From Microbacterium keratanolyticum (GTDB lineage: Bacteria; Actinomycetota; Actinomycetes; Actinomycetales; Microbacteriaceae), in assembly GCF_016907255.1 (NCBI RefSeq), contig NZ_JAFBBQ010000001.1, positions 806,001-870,000 on the forward strand: 64,000 nt of DNA, read 5' to 3'. Position 1 is the first letter of the stretch; every line of letters starts with the position of its first letter. The translations under genes were made by a program, and so were the position numbers. The notes under the pieces are model-generated. The model had not been told where the DNA came from, made no database searches, and saw nothing but the letters and a program-made list of their open reading frames with translations. Below are positions 1 to 7,878 of this stretch, piece by piece.

Positions 1-1057
1 CAACCTCCGAGAGCGGACCGATCGCGGCCACCGTCAACGCCACGACTGTGGCGAGGGCGCCCGCTGCGACGATGCGCGCGGCGGTGCGGGAGGTCCGCAC
101 CGCCGAGGCATCCGATGCGTCGCCTGCATCGAAGACCTCCGGGGCATCCGCCCTCAGTGCGCCCCCGGCACCTGCCGCGTGCACGAGTGCTTGCATCTGG
201 ACCATGACGGACACGCCCACGAGGAAGAAGACCAGCACCTGCAGCAGCGCCAGACCGATGGCGGCGACCACGACTGAGGCCTCCGGCGCGACAGCATCAC
301 TGAGCACCGTGGGCAGGACGGCGATGATCCCCAGGGCGGTCAGCGCCAGGGTGAGCGGGACGGCAACGCCGAGCAGGAGCCCCACAACGCGGATGCTGCG
401 CCAGCGTGTGAGGCGCCAACTCGCCGCGAGCGCACCCGGCGCGCTCCCCTCCCCCAGGACAAGAAGCGGCAATGCGAACACGAACCGCAGGTTGAGCCAC
501 CAGACGATCAGGAGGAAGCCGACGTAGATCGCGGTCGTGGTCGGAGACTTCAAGAGCTCATCCGACACGAACGCAGGGATCGAGACCCAGCGGGTCAGGA
601 CGGAGCCGAAGCCGACGTGCCCCAGCGGCAGCAGCAGAATGAGGTATGGAATGAGCGCCAGTGTCGACGGGCGCCGGGCCAGCGCGATCAGACGCTGCCG
701 CAGCTGCGCGGCGATCGTTCGCACGCCCGGTTCGCCGCCGCCCTCTCTGTGCCGTGCGACGACCGCGAAGACCGCGAGCTGGGTGAGCGCCGCGGCGACC
801 GTCAACAGCAGCGACACGACCACGATCGTCACCCCGAGCGGACTGCCGAACAGTGCGCCCGCTGTCGTGTCCGTCACCGCGATGAGTCCCGAGGATCGCG
901 CGGCGAGTGTGAACATCCCGACGAGCAGGGGCGCCGCGATCAGGGCGACGGCGCCCTGCACCACGGCCACGAGAACCAGCGTTGACCGCAGGCGCAAGAG
1001 CGTCTGTCGATATCCGCTCGACAGGGACCCGAGAATCGGCAACGGCGCACGCGACAT
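1..1057 (-). CDS. Membrane protein resembling the GDPD membrane domain (partial, 3' end outside window)
   Basis: Open minus-strand frame of 352 residues running off the left edge. It starts MSRAPLPILGSLSSGYRQTL and contains several long hydrophobic helices, including the stretch near VQGAVALIAAPLLVGMF and the segment AIYVGFLLIVWWLNLRFVFA. The pattern of helices, with FVFALPLLVLGEG followed by a short soluble part, resembles the membrane domain found N-terminal to glycerophosphodiester phosphodiesterases in Gram-positive bacteria (GPDPase_memb). If so, the catalytic TIM barrel lies beyond position 1. The ATG at 1057 has no strong Shine-Dalgarno sequence, and an in-frame TTG at 1069 is an alternative. 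It is divergent from the CoA-transferase gene across a 77-nt gap. Membrane location is clear; the catalytic assignment is inference. Confidence 0.65.
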   Translation of the reverse strand, partial: MSRAPLPILGSLSSGYRQTLLRLRSTLVLVAVVQGAVALIAAPLLVGMFTLAARSSGLIAVTDTTAGALFGSPLGVTIVVVSLLLTVAAALTQLAVFAVVARHREGGGEPGVRTIAAQLRQRLIALARRPSTLALIPYLILLLPLGHVGFGSVLTRWVSIPAFVSDELLKSPTTTAIYVGFLLIVWWLNLRFVFALPLLVLGEGSAPGALAASWRLTRWRSIRVVGLLLGVAVPLTLALTALGIIAVLPTVLSDAVAPEASVVVAAIGLALLQVLVFFLVGVSVMVQMQALVHAAGAGGALRADAPEVFDAGDASDASAVRTSRTAARIVAAGALATVVALTVAAIGPLSEV

Positions 1058-1134
1058 GAGGAGAGTCAACCATGCATACCGGTATTCCGACGCGGGCGGA
1101 TACGCCGCGCGTCCTCCGGCATAGGGTGTGACGC

Positions 1135-2511
1135 ATGACCGGTTCTGTGCGTGATTCGACGCTGCGACGCTTCCGCGATGCGCTCGGGGACTCTCCGCAC
1201 AGCCTCGACGTCACGCATGCCGATCCGGGCGCGGTGCCACTCTCTGCACGGCTTGCTCTCGGCGACATGGCGTGGGCGAGCGTGACCGCCGCCGCGATCG
1301 CCGCCGCACGGCTGACCTCGGATGTCGTTCAGGTACAGACCGATCCGGTGCGCGTCGCGGTCGCCTTCCAGAGCGACCGACACCTGCGTATCAACGGCGC
1401 GACTCCCGACGTATGGTCTCCGTTCTCGGGATTCTGGCGCACGGCCGACGGGTGGGTGCGCACGCACGGCAATTACCCGCACCATGCGGCCGCCCTTCGG
1501 CGCGGACTGGATCTGCCCGCGGACGCCGCGCCCGAAGACGTTGCACGCAGACTGCGCGCCCTCACCTCCGTTGACGCGACGACCGCGGTCACTGCGGAGG
1601 ATGGTCTCTGTGTCTCGGTCTCGCCTGAGAACCCCGAGGCGGATGCTGCGCTCTGCGAGCGCCCCGCGATCACCGTCACCCGGGTGACGGATGCGTCACC
1701 CGCCGTGCGCCGCTTCGAGGATCCCGGTGCGCCGCTGCGGGGCATCCGGGTTCTCGACCTCACGCGTGTGATCGCCGGCCCCGTCGCCACCCGCACTCTC
1801 GCTCTGCTCGGTGCGGAGGTGCTCCGCATCGATCCGCCGCGCATCCCGGAGCCGGAATGGCAGCACCTCGACACCGGTCACGGCAAGCGCAGTGCGCTGC
1901 TCGCCATCGCCGCCGACGCGATCCGCTGGCGTGAGCTGCTGCACTCGGCAGACGTCGTCGTCCTCGGCTATCGCACAGAAGGCCTCGCCCGTCTCGGTCT
2001 CACACCCGAAGCGCTGCACTCCCAGCATCCGCGTCTGGTGATCGCCCGGCTCACCGCCTGGGGTTCCGACGCCCCTGCGCGGCGCGGCTTCGACAGTCTC
2101 GTCCAGGCGGCAAGCGGGATCTCGTGGATCGAATCCGTGGACGGAGAACGTCCGGGCGCACTCCCCGCCCAGGGCCTGGACCACAGCGCCGGCTATCTCC
2201 TGGCGGCCGGCATCTGTGCGGCGTTGCGCCGGCAGAGCGTCGAAGGCGGCGGATGGATCGTCGAGACCTCGCTGCGACGCATGGCCGCCGAGCTGCTGCG
2301 ACTGCCCCGGCAGAAGGACACGTCACACACCACAGTCGGCGACGTGACCGCCCACCTGCAGACGTTCGCCGTCGACGGCGACACCGTCACGACAGCGGCT
2401 CCGGCCGTCGCCTACCTCGGCGGCCCGACCCGCTTCAGCGCGCCACGTCGCTGGGGATCAGATCCTGCGGAATGGACCGCATCGCCCGGCGGGCCAGCGA
2501 CGGAGCGATGA
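1135..2511 (+). CDS. Family III CoA-transferase (CaiB/BaiF type)
   Basis: 458-residue protein. From residue about 203 it carries the CaiB/BaiF signature GIRVLDLTRVIAGP, followed by ATRTLALLGAEVLRIDPP. Further on, the segment HPRLVIARLTAWG and the FDSLVQAASG block match the part of family III enzymes that holds the catalytic aspartate. These cytosolic enzymes move CoA between a donor acyl-CoA and a carboxylic acid; no substrate can be read here. The signature normally lies near the N-terminus. Here about 200 residues precede it, and part of them (FSGFWRTADGWVRTHGNYPHH) resembles the small domain usually found C-terminal, so the domain order is unusual. The 3' end overlaps the convergent DUF4184 gene by 77 nt. 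Confidence 0.8.
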   Translation: MTGSVRDSTLRRFRDALGDSPHSLDVTHADPGAVPLSARLALGDMAWASVTAAAIAAARLTSDVVQVQTDPVRVAVAFQSDRHLRINGATPDVWSPFSGFWRTADGWVRTHGNYPHHAAALRRGLDLPADAAPEDVARRLRALTSVDATTAVTAEDGLCVSVSPENPEADAALCERPAITVTRVTDASPAVRRFEDPGAPLRGIRVLDLTRVIAGPVATRTLALLGAEVLRIDPPRIPEPEWQHLDTGHGKRSALLAIAADAIRWRELLHSADVVVLGYRTEGLARLGLTPEALHSQHPRLVIARLTAWGSDAPARRGFDSLVQAASGISWIESVDGERPGALPAQGLDHSAGYLLAAGICAALRRQSVEGGGWIVETSLRRMAAELLRLPRQKDTSHTTVGDVTAHLQTFAVDGDTVTTAAPAVAYLGGPTRFSAPRRWGSDPAEWTASPGGPATER

Positions 2512-3256
2512 GGCACACGGCAAGAGTGAACACTCCCCACACCGCACACGCGGGAGGCAGCACGCGGTAGGCGAGGTGCCGCACCGTGAACGATGCCGTC
2601 AGCGGGCCGAACGCGGCCAGACCCCAGATCCAGGCAGCGAGCAGAAACACCGGAAGCGACACCCACCACGTGATCTGCAGGGCACGCGGGGCGCACGGGG
2701 CTGTGCCCGTGACGGCGCGACGGCGGACGAACCACACGAGGGCCGCGACCCCCAGCACCACGAGGCCGAACGCGGTCGAGCCGTACTGCATCCACTTGTA
2801 GCCGTCCAACGGACCCCACGGATGCGACAGCGCCGGCCACAGCGCTGTGCCGACGCGACCTTCATGCGTGAACGCATCCCACACGATGTGCGATGCCACT
2901 CCGATCAGGAGCGACACGACGAGCCAGATCACCCCGACGAGAGACGGAAACGTCTCGCGCACGGCAGCAGGCGCTCCCGCATCCCATTCGCGCGGAAGCC
3001 GCCGCGCGAGCCAGCGCGGTGCCAGCGGACGTACCGCCGGACGCAGCAGGCACCGCCAGACCAGCAGCAGCACGAGCGCGATCGTGGCCGTCAACGCGAT
3101 CGCTCGCAGATCGTGCGTCACCATGTAGTCCGGTACCAGCACGCGGACGAAAAGCGGCAGGTCCGGAGTCATCGCACCGATCGCGATCGCCGCAGGAATC
3201 AGTGGCGTGCGAAGGAACGGCAACGCCACGATCGCATGACTGGGGGTGAAAGGCAC
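2435..3256 (-). CDS. DUF4184 family membrane protein
   Basis: 273 residues. The N-terminus MPFTPSHAIVALPFLR followed by IAIGAMTPDLPLFV is the hallmark of DUF4184, a family of integral membrane proteins of unknown function that distantly recalls metal-dependent phospholipase-like membrane proteins. About six hydrophobic segments are visible. The conserved SHIVWDAFTHEG motif (His/Asp rich) follows the second hydrophobic block at about residues 121-132. The start is GTG at 3256, placed 4 nt after GGAGG. It lies 39 nt downstream of tyrS on the same strand and may be read through from it. Its last 77 nt overlap the 3' end of the convergent CoA-transferase gene. Family assignment is firm; function is unknown. 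Confidence 0.8.
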   Translation of the reverse strand: MPFTPSHAIVALPFLRTPLIPAAIAIGAMTPDLPLFVRVLVPDYMVTHDLRAIALTATIALVLLLVWRCLLRPAVRPLAPRWLARRLPREWDAGAPAAVRETFPSLVGVIWLVVSLLIGVASHIVWDAFTHEGRVGTALWPALSHPWGPLDGYKWMQYGSTAFGLVVLGVAALVWFVRRRAVTGTAPCAPRALQITWWVSLPVFLLAAWIWGLAAFGPLTASFTVRHLAYRVLPPACAVWGVFTLAVCLIAPSLARRAMRSIPQDLIPSDVAR

Positions 3257-3295
3257 TTCGCCTCCCGCGATCGTGGCGCTGTCGGCGGACGCGAA

Positions 3296-4606
3296 TCAGG
3301 CCTGGATGAAAATACCGGCGAGGGTCTTCTTGCCGCGACGCAGCACCGAGACCCCACCGGGCAGAGAGCCCGTCACCGTCGCGGACTCATCTTCGACCTT
3401 CGCACCGTCGAGCGAGACGCCGCCCTGGGCGATCGCGCGACGCGCCTCCGAAAGGCTCGACACGAGTCCGGTCTCGACGAGGGCCTCGACCACAGGAATG
3501 CCCGATGCGGCCGTCGCGTGCGGAAGCTCTTCCAGAGCGGTGCGCAGCGTCTCGGCATCCAGCGTCGTGAGATCGCCCTGACCGAACAGCGCCTCGGAGG
3601 CTGCGATCACGGCCTGGGTGGCCTCGACACCGTGCACGAGTGCGCACACCTCGAAAGCGAGACGCTTCTGCGCGGCACGACGGAACGGCTCTGCCTCGAC
3701 GAGCGCCGCGTACTCATCGATCTCGGCACGCGTGAGGAACGTGAAGACCTTGAGACGCTCGACGACGTCGGCATCCGCCTGGCCGAGCCAGAACTGGTAG
3801 AACGCGTACGGGCTCGTGAGCTCGGCGTCGATCCAGATCGCGTTGCCCTCGCTCTTGCCGAACTTCGTGCCATCGCTGTTCGTGATCAGCGGCGTGCCGA
3901 TCGCGTGCACGGACGTGCCCTCGACGCGGTGGATCAGGTCGGTGCCACTCGTGAGGTTGCCCCACTGGTCGCTGCCGCCGGTCTGCAGCACGCAGTCGTA
4001 CTGACGGTACAGCTCGAGGAAGTCGAGACCCTGAAGAATCTGGTAGCTGAACTCGGTGTAGCTGATGCCGGCGTCCGAATTCAGACGGGCCGCAACCGCG
4101 TCTTTCTTCAGCATGGTGCCGACCCGGTAGTGCTTGCCGATCTCACGCAGGAAGTCGATCGCGCTGAGCGGGGCCGTCCAGTCGAGGTTGTTGACCATGC
4201 GCGCGGCATTGTCGCCCTCGAAGCTCAGGTACTTCTCGATCTGGCCGCGCAGGCGGTCGACCCACTCGGCCACCGTCTCGCGGGTGTTGAGCGTGCGCTC
4301 CGCCGTGGGGCGGGGGTCGCCGATGAGGCCGGTCGATCCGCCGACGAGGCCGAGCGGCTTGTGACCCGCGAGCTGAAGACGGCGAAGAGTCAGCAGCTGC
4401 ACCAGGTGACCGAGGTGCAGGCTGGGCGCGGTCGGGTCGAATCCGCAGTAATAGGTGACGGGCGGTCCTGCAAGAAGTGCGCGCAGCGCATCCTGATCCG
4501 TGGACACGTGGACGAGTCCGCGCCAGACAATCTCGTCCCACACGTTCTCGAACGTGGGGTCGATGGCCGGGGCGGCAGCCGTCAGAGTTGAATTCGACAC
4601 GCCCAC
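3296..4606 (-). CDS. tyrS: Tyrosyl-tRNA synthetase
   Basis: 436 residues, normal length for TyrS. It charges tRNA-Tyr with tyrosine in the cytosol. The class I signature appears as HLGH at residues 64-67 and the KMSKS loop as KFGKS at about 247-251. Between them are YTEFSYQILQGLDF and the tyrosine pocket residues in YRQYDCVLQTGGSDQWGN. The last 60 residues (SLSEARRAIAQGGVSLDG onward) form the S4 RNA-binding domain. Two in-frame GTG codons, at 4606 and 4600, can serve as start and neither has a clear ribosome site. It follows the membrane-protein gene by 7 nt, suggesting a satD - membrane protein - tyrS transcript. The cognate tRNA-Tyr gene lies 11 kb away. Confidence 0.97.
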   Translation of the reverse strand: MGVSNSTLTAAAPAIDPTFENVWDEIVWRGLVHVSTDQDALRALLAGPPVTYYCGFDPTAPSLHLGHLVQLLTLRRLQLAGHKPLGLVGGSTGLIGDPRPTAERTLNTRETVAEWVDRLRGQIEKYLSFEGDNAARMVNNLDWTAPLSAIDFLREIGKHYRVGTMLKKDAVAARLNSDAGISYTEFSYQILQGLDFLELYRQYDCVLQTGGSDQWGNLTSGTDLIHRVEGTSVHAIGTPLITNSDGTKFGKSEGNAIWIDAELTSPYAFYQFWLGQADADVVERLKVFTFLTRAEIDEYAALVEAEPFRRAAQKRLAFEVCALVHGVEATQAVIAASEALFGQGDLTTLDAETLRTALEELPHATAASGIPVVEALVETGLVSSLSEARRAIAQGGVSLDGAKVEDESATVTGSLPGGVSVLRRGKKTLAGIFIQA

Positions 4607-4613
4607 CAGGCTA

Positions 4614-5423
4614 TCAGCGCAGCATTCCCGTCGATGCCGCCCACCACAGCAGGAATGCGCCCCCGAGAGCAGTCACCCAGCTGACGAGACTGCCGACGAG
4701 GAAGTACTCCGCACCCGCGCCGGATTTGCGATCGCGGGAGATCTCTGGGAAGCGCACGATGCCCTTCGCCGCCAGCATCGCGGCCAGCAGCGGGTATGCC
4801 GCAACGAGGGTGAGCGTGAGCACGAGGATGCGCTCGAGCGGTCCGATCAGACGTCCGCCGCGGAAGCCGGAAGCGGGCGCCGTGGGGACCGGGACCGGGG
4901 AGCCCGGTGCGGTGTCGCCTGTCATCGCGTCCTCAGACGAGGTCTGGACGGTCGACGGTTCTGTCGACGAGAGCTCCGCGGGAAGTTGCGCGTTCTCGCT
5001 GGCGAGGGCTGCCCGCACGATCACGTTGCCGGTCTCCAGGAGCACGACGGCGATTCCGGCAGCCAGGAGCGCGAGTCCGAACGGTACGGGGCCGGTCGGC
5101 GCGATGAGGACCCACGAGTCGCCGATCACTCCGAGCGCAGGGCTGCGCGGCGACCACACCACCGCCGCGATGGCGATGGCGGCCAGGATGCCCGCCGGCC
5201 AGAGCCCCAGACGCGGGCGGCGGCGGAGCGGCATCGCGAAGACCCACCCGACAGCCACCACGATGCCCGCGAGAGCGGGGAGGGCAGATTCGGATGCGGC
5301 CCCGAGCAGAAGCAGCACGACGGCAGCCACGCCGAAGGCGATCGGCTGCACCGAACGCCGCACGTGGGTGCGCAGCAGGTCGGCAATGCCGACGGCCAGC
5401 AGGATGTTCGCAGCGAGAATCAT
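4614..5423 (-). CDS. Membrane protein translationally coupled to the SatD regulator
   Basis: 269 residues starting MILAANILLAVGIADLL. Two to three helices precede a central hydrophobic block, then a soluble, Pro/Thr/Ser-rich loop (about residues 165-200) and two C-terminal helices ending near FLLWWAASTGMLR. Its ATG overlaps the TGA of the upstream satD-like gene as ATGA, so the two are coupled and probably work together. SatD family genes are often followed by such a membrane protein. The C-terminal half resembles DUF3307-type membrane partners in length and helix arrangement, but I cannot confirm this. No catalytic motif is visible. tyrS begins 7 nt after its stop. Function unknown. Confidence 0.7.
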   Translation of the reverse strand: MILAANILLAVGIADLLRTHVRRSVQPIAFGVAAVVLLLLGAASESALPALAGIVVAVGWVFAMPLRRRPRLGLWPAGILAAIAIAAVVWSPRSPALGVIGDSWVLIAPTGPVPFGLALLAAGIAVVLLETGNVIVRAALASENAQLPAELSSTEPSTVQTSSEDAMTGDTAPGSPVPVPTAPASGFRGGRLIGPLERILVLTLTLVAAYPLLAAMLAAKGIVRFPEISRDRKSGAGAEYFLVGSLVSWVTALGGAFLLWWAASTGMLR

Positions 5424-6067
5424 GCGGCCGCGCGCTCTCTGAGGATCTCGAAGCCGGCGACGACCGCAACGGCCCCCGCGTTCTGCAGCGCCTGCGACAC
5501 GGCCGACTGCGTGATGCCCTCGGCCGCCGCGAGCGCCTTCTGCGTCTGGCCCAGGCAACGCCCATACGTGAGACGGCGCTCTCGTGCGGTCATTCCGGTG
5601 ACCAGCTGGTCGCGCAGCAGGACGTACGCGTTGGCGGTGTCGATCGCGTCGCTCATCCGCCCATCATGGTCGTCACCGCCGACAATCCAGGTGCGGGTGC
5701 TCGGCATGGCGCGCTGTTGCCGCGCGTCCACGATGTCGATCGCGTCGCGCGCCGCCCACCATCCGGGGCCGTCCTGCAGCGCTGTGTCCGCACCGGTGAC
5801 GGCTCTCACCTCGCCGACACCGACGCCGAAACGCAGGCCGAGCTCGTCGGGCAGGACCAGCTGAATCAACAGGAGAGCGGCGAGCGCCGCATCGAGCGTC
5901 GGATAGACCGCCTGGAACTCGTCACCGACGGTGGCACGCAGGGGCTCGGCGGCGAGAGGCATCGCCTCTTCGACCTCGGCGAAAAGGCGCGCGAACTCGC
6001 GTTGCGCGGCCGACCTGTCAGGAAGGGCGCGAGAGCCGATGATGTCGGCGATCACTGCAACAGGCAT
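5420..6067 (-). CDS. SatD family regulatory protein
   Basis: 215 residues. The N-terminal part, MPVAVIADIIGSRAL followed by RATVGDEFQAVY and LRFGVGVGEV, matches the SatD family, and its strand-helix pattern resembles nucleotidyl-cyclase folds (my inference). The C-terminal 55 residues contain a helix-turn-helix (YGRCLGQTQKALAAAEG then ITQSAVSQALQNAG), so it probably binds DNA. SatD proteins are poorly characterised and no ligand can be assigned. The stop overlaps the start of the membrane-protein gene. Immediately upstream of the ATG lies an AT-rich inverted repeat (6071-6087) that is a candidate autoregulatory site. Confidence 0.8.
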   Translation of the reverse strand: MPVAVIADIIGSRALPDRSAAQREFARLFAEVEEAMPLAAEPLRATVGDEFQAVYPTLDAALAALLLIQLVLPDELGLRFGVGVGEVRAVTGADTALQDGPGWWAARDAIDIVDARQQRAMPSTRTWIVGGDDHDGRMSDAIDTANAYVLLRDQLVTGMTARERRLTYGRCLGQTQKALAAAEGITQSAVSQALQNAGAVAVVAGFEILRERAAA

Positions 6068-6070
6068 GAC

Positions 6071-6087
6071 ATAAGCATAGAGCTTAT
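6071..6087 (-). promoter_or_regulatory. AT-rich inverted repeat upstream of the satD-like start
   Basis: ATAAGC, 5 nt, GCTTAT: a perfect 6-bp inverted repeat 4 nt upstream of the ATG at 6067. On the minus strand the sequence TATGCT, a possible -10 element, lies inside it, which would give a leaderless or nearly leaderless message. The gap 6068-6127 is strikingly AT-rich compared with its surroundings. Regulator binding is inference; the SatD-like protein itself is the obvious candidate. Confidence 0.4.
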
Positions 6088-6127
6088 TTTTCCTGAATAT
6101 AAGTGGATGGCTGATTTTCAGGACATA

Positions 6128-7030
6128 TCAGGATGCGGTGGCGGATGCGCTTCGCTCCGGCGCAGCATCCGCTCCCTCCTGGCCCTTCCCCCGAATGAGG
6201 AAGCCGAAGCCGAACGCGATGAAGAACATCAGCACGCCGTACACCGCCGCAGGCAGACTCAGCTCGACCGAACCGAGCACTGTCTGCGCGATCACGATGG
6301 CCAGCGTCGCATTGTGAATGCCGATCTCGAATGACGATGCGATGGCCTGTCGACGACCGACGCGCAGCATCCGCGGCACCAGATAGCCGACAGCCAGGCT
6401 GATCACGCAGAACGCGACGGTGATGAGCGCGAGACGCGTGAAGTTCTCGACCAGCAGCGACCAGTTCGAGGCCACCGCCCCGGCGATCACCACGATCAGA
6501 ATGATCACGGAGGCGATGCGGACCGGCTTGTCCATGCCATCCGCGAACCGAGGCCAGAACCGACGCACGAGCATGCCCAACGCCACAGGAAGCAGCACGA
6601 TCGCGAAGACCTCCAGAGCCTTCGACCACTGCAGACCCAGTTGGTCGTCGAACGGCCGAAAGTACGCGATCGCGAGATTCGTGATGATGGGCAGAGTGAT
6701 GACCGCGATCACCGAGTTCACCGCCGTGAGGGAGATGTTCAGCGCGATGTCCCCACGGAAGAGATGGCTGTAGAGGTTCGCGGTGGTGCCGCCCGGAGAG
6801 GCGGCGAGCATCATCATTCCCACGGCGAGGACGGGCGGAAGCTGGAACAGCAGCACAAGACCGAAGCAGATCGCCGGCAGCAGAACCAGCTGGCACAGCA
6901 AGGCCACGATCACCGCTTTCGGCTGCTTGGCGACACGGGCGAAATCGCCCACGGTCAGGCTCAGCCCGAGGCCGAACATGATGATGCCGAGTGCGACGGG
7001 CAATCCGATGGTGGTCAACGCTGATCCCAT
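6128..7030 (-). CDS. Bile acid:sodium symporter (BASS) family transporter
   Basis: 300 residues with about nine to ten hydrophobic helices, from TTIGLPVALGIIMFGLGLSL to VYGVLMFFIAFGFGFLI. Segments FARVAKQPKAVIVALL, MMMLAASPGGTTANLYSHLF and GIHNATLAIVIA are typical of the BASS (SBF) family, in which such motifs line the sodium sites. These plasma-membrane proteins cotransport organic anions (bile acids, pantoate, 2-oxoacids and others) with sodium; the substrate here is unknown. The length is normal. It is a stand-alone gene: a hairpin follows the nucleotidyltransferase gene upstream, and the satD-like gene starts 60 nt downstream. Confidence 0.85.
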   Translation of the reverse strand: MGSALTTIGLPVALGIIMFGLGLSLTVGDFARVAKQPKAVIVALLCQLVLLPAICFGLVLLFQLPPVLAVGMMMLAASPGGTTANLYSHLFRGDIALNISLTAVNSVIAVITLPIITNLAIAYFRPFDDQLGLQWSKALEVFAIVLLPVALGMLVRRFWPRFADGMDKPVRIASVIILIVVIAGAVASNWSLLVENFTRLALITVAFCVISLAVGYLVPRMLRVGRRQAIASSFEIGIHNATLAIVIAQTVLGSVELSLPAAVYGVLMFFIAFGFGFLIRGKGQEGADAAPERSASATAS

Positions 7031-7067
7031 GGCACTCAGTGTGGCCGAGACTGCGACCGCGTATCAA

Positions 7068-7093
7068 GAGCCGGGCCCGAACGGACCCGGCTC
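7068..7093 (-). terminator. Hairpin terminator after the alpha-glucan operon
   Basis: GAGCCGGG and CCCGGCTC form an 8-bp stem with a 10-nt loop, starting 5 nt after the stop of the nucleotidyltransferase gene. On the minus strand it is followed by TTGAT rather than a clear T tract, as often seen in high-GC actinobacteria. Confidence 0.55.
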
Positions 7094-7098
7094 CTGAA

Positions 7099-7878
7099 TC
7101 ACCAGCCCAGTCGCAGCGCGACGACGTCCGCGGCACGGGAAGGGAACTGCGCCCACCCGGGCTCCAGCACCTCGCGCGCGAAGAGATAGAGCTCCCGGGC
7201 GGCTTCCTCTGGCGGACGCGACAGCGCATCCGCGATCCGCGCACCCCAGACCGGGAAGTCCTGCTCGAAGCGCCGGAATGGATCGCACGGATCGCCGAAG
7301 CTCGCACCCTGCTCGCCGGCACGCCCGCGCAGCGCGCGAAGCAGATGCTGCACGGCCCACTGTCGGATGAACGCACCGCCCGCCAGCACCTCCCCGCGAC
7401 GGACGCGACCCACCCCGATCAGGAGCTTCACCAGCACGAGCCGCGCATCATTCACCGGATCGAGCGCACCTGCCTGTTCCGCCTGCGTCCGTCCACGAGC
7501 CACGAGTGCGGCGAGCGCACCATCCGCGTCGTCCTCGACGATCGTCGCATCCGTCACGAGCGCACCGGAGAGCTCCTCCGCCTCGGCGAGCGCGAACTCG
7601 CAGAGCCGCGCATCGTCGTAGAGCGCGACGAAACCGACCTCGCCTTCGCGTGCCGTGAGGACGATCCGATCCTGATCGGGCAGCCACCCCAGATCCGGAC
7701 GCACCGCAGGCCCGCGCCCGGGCGCGATCAGCGCGAAGAAGTCGTGATCCGACCATTCGTCTCGGCGTGCGGCCGCATCGGCGGATGCTGATCCCAGCAG
7801 GACGACCCCCCGGAGATCGTCGTGTGCACGCACCCCCGCCGCGATTCCGGCGCTGAGCTCTTCGAATCCCCTGCGCAT
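7099..7878 (-). CDS. Nucleotidyltransferase-fold protein at the end of the alpha-glucan operon
   Basis: 259 residues. Near the N-terminus GVVLLGSASADAA, a gap, then WSDHDFFAL reproduces the polymerase-beta nucleotidyltransferase pattern: a GS motif followed by the DhD metal-binding pair. The third acidic residue is probably in the VGFVALYDDARLCEF segment. The rest is helical, as in minimal or aminoglycoside-type nucleotidyltransferases with a C-terminal helical bundle. The ATG shares its A with the TGA of the upstream GH13 gene (TGATG), so translation is coupled; an in-frame GTG 3 nt upstream is an alternative. Why a nucleotidyltransferase ends a sugar operon is unclear. No substrate is predicted. 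Confidence 0.65.
   Translation of the reverse strand: MRRGFEELSAGIAAGVRAHDDLRGVVLLGSASADAAARRDEWSDHDFFALIAPGRGPAVRPDLGWLPDQDRIVLTAREGEVGFVALYDDARLCEFALAEAEELSGALVTDATIVEDDADGALAALVARGRTQAEQAGALDPVNDARLVLVKLLIGVGRVRRGEVLAGGAFIRQWAVQHLLRALRGRAGEQGASFGDPCDPFRRFEQDFPVWGARIADALSRPPEEAARELYLFAREVLEPGWAQFPSRAADVVALRLGW

Noticed and set aside
3296..4606. T-box riboswitch before tyrS
   Set aside because: The gene follows the upstream membrane-protein stop by 7 nt with no leader in between, so there is no room for a T-box element.
5890..5945. TVGDEFQ segment in the SatD-type protein resembling GGDEF
   Set aside because: Only GDEF is shared; the rest of the diguanylate cyclase motif set is missing and the protein matches SatD along its length.
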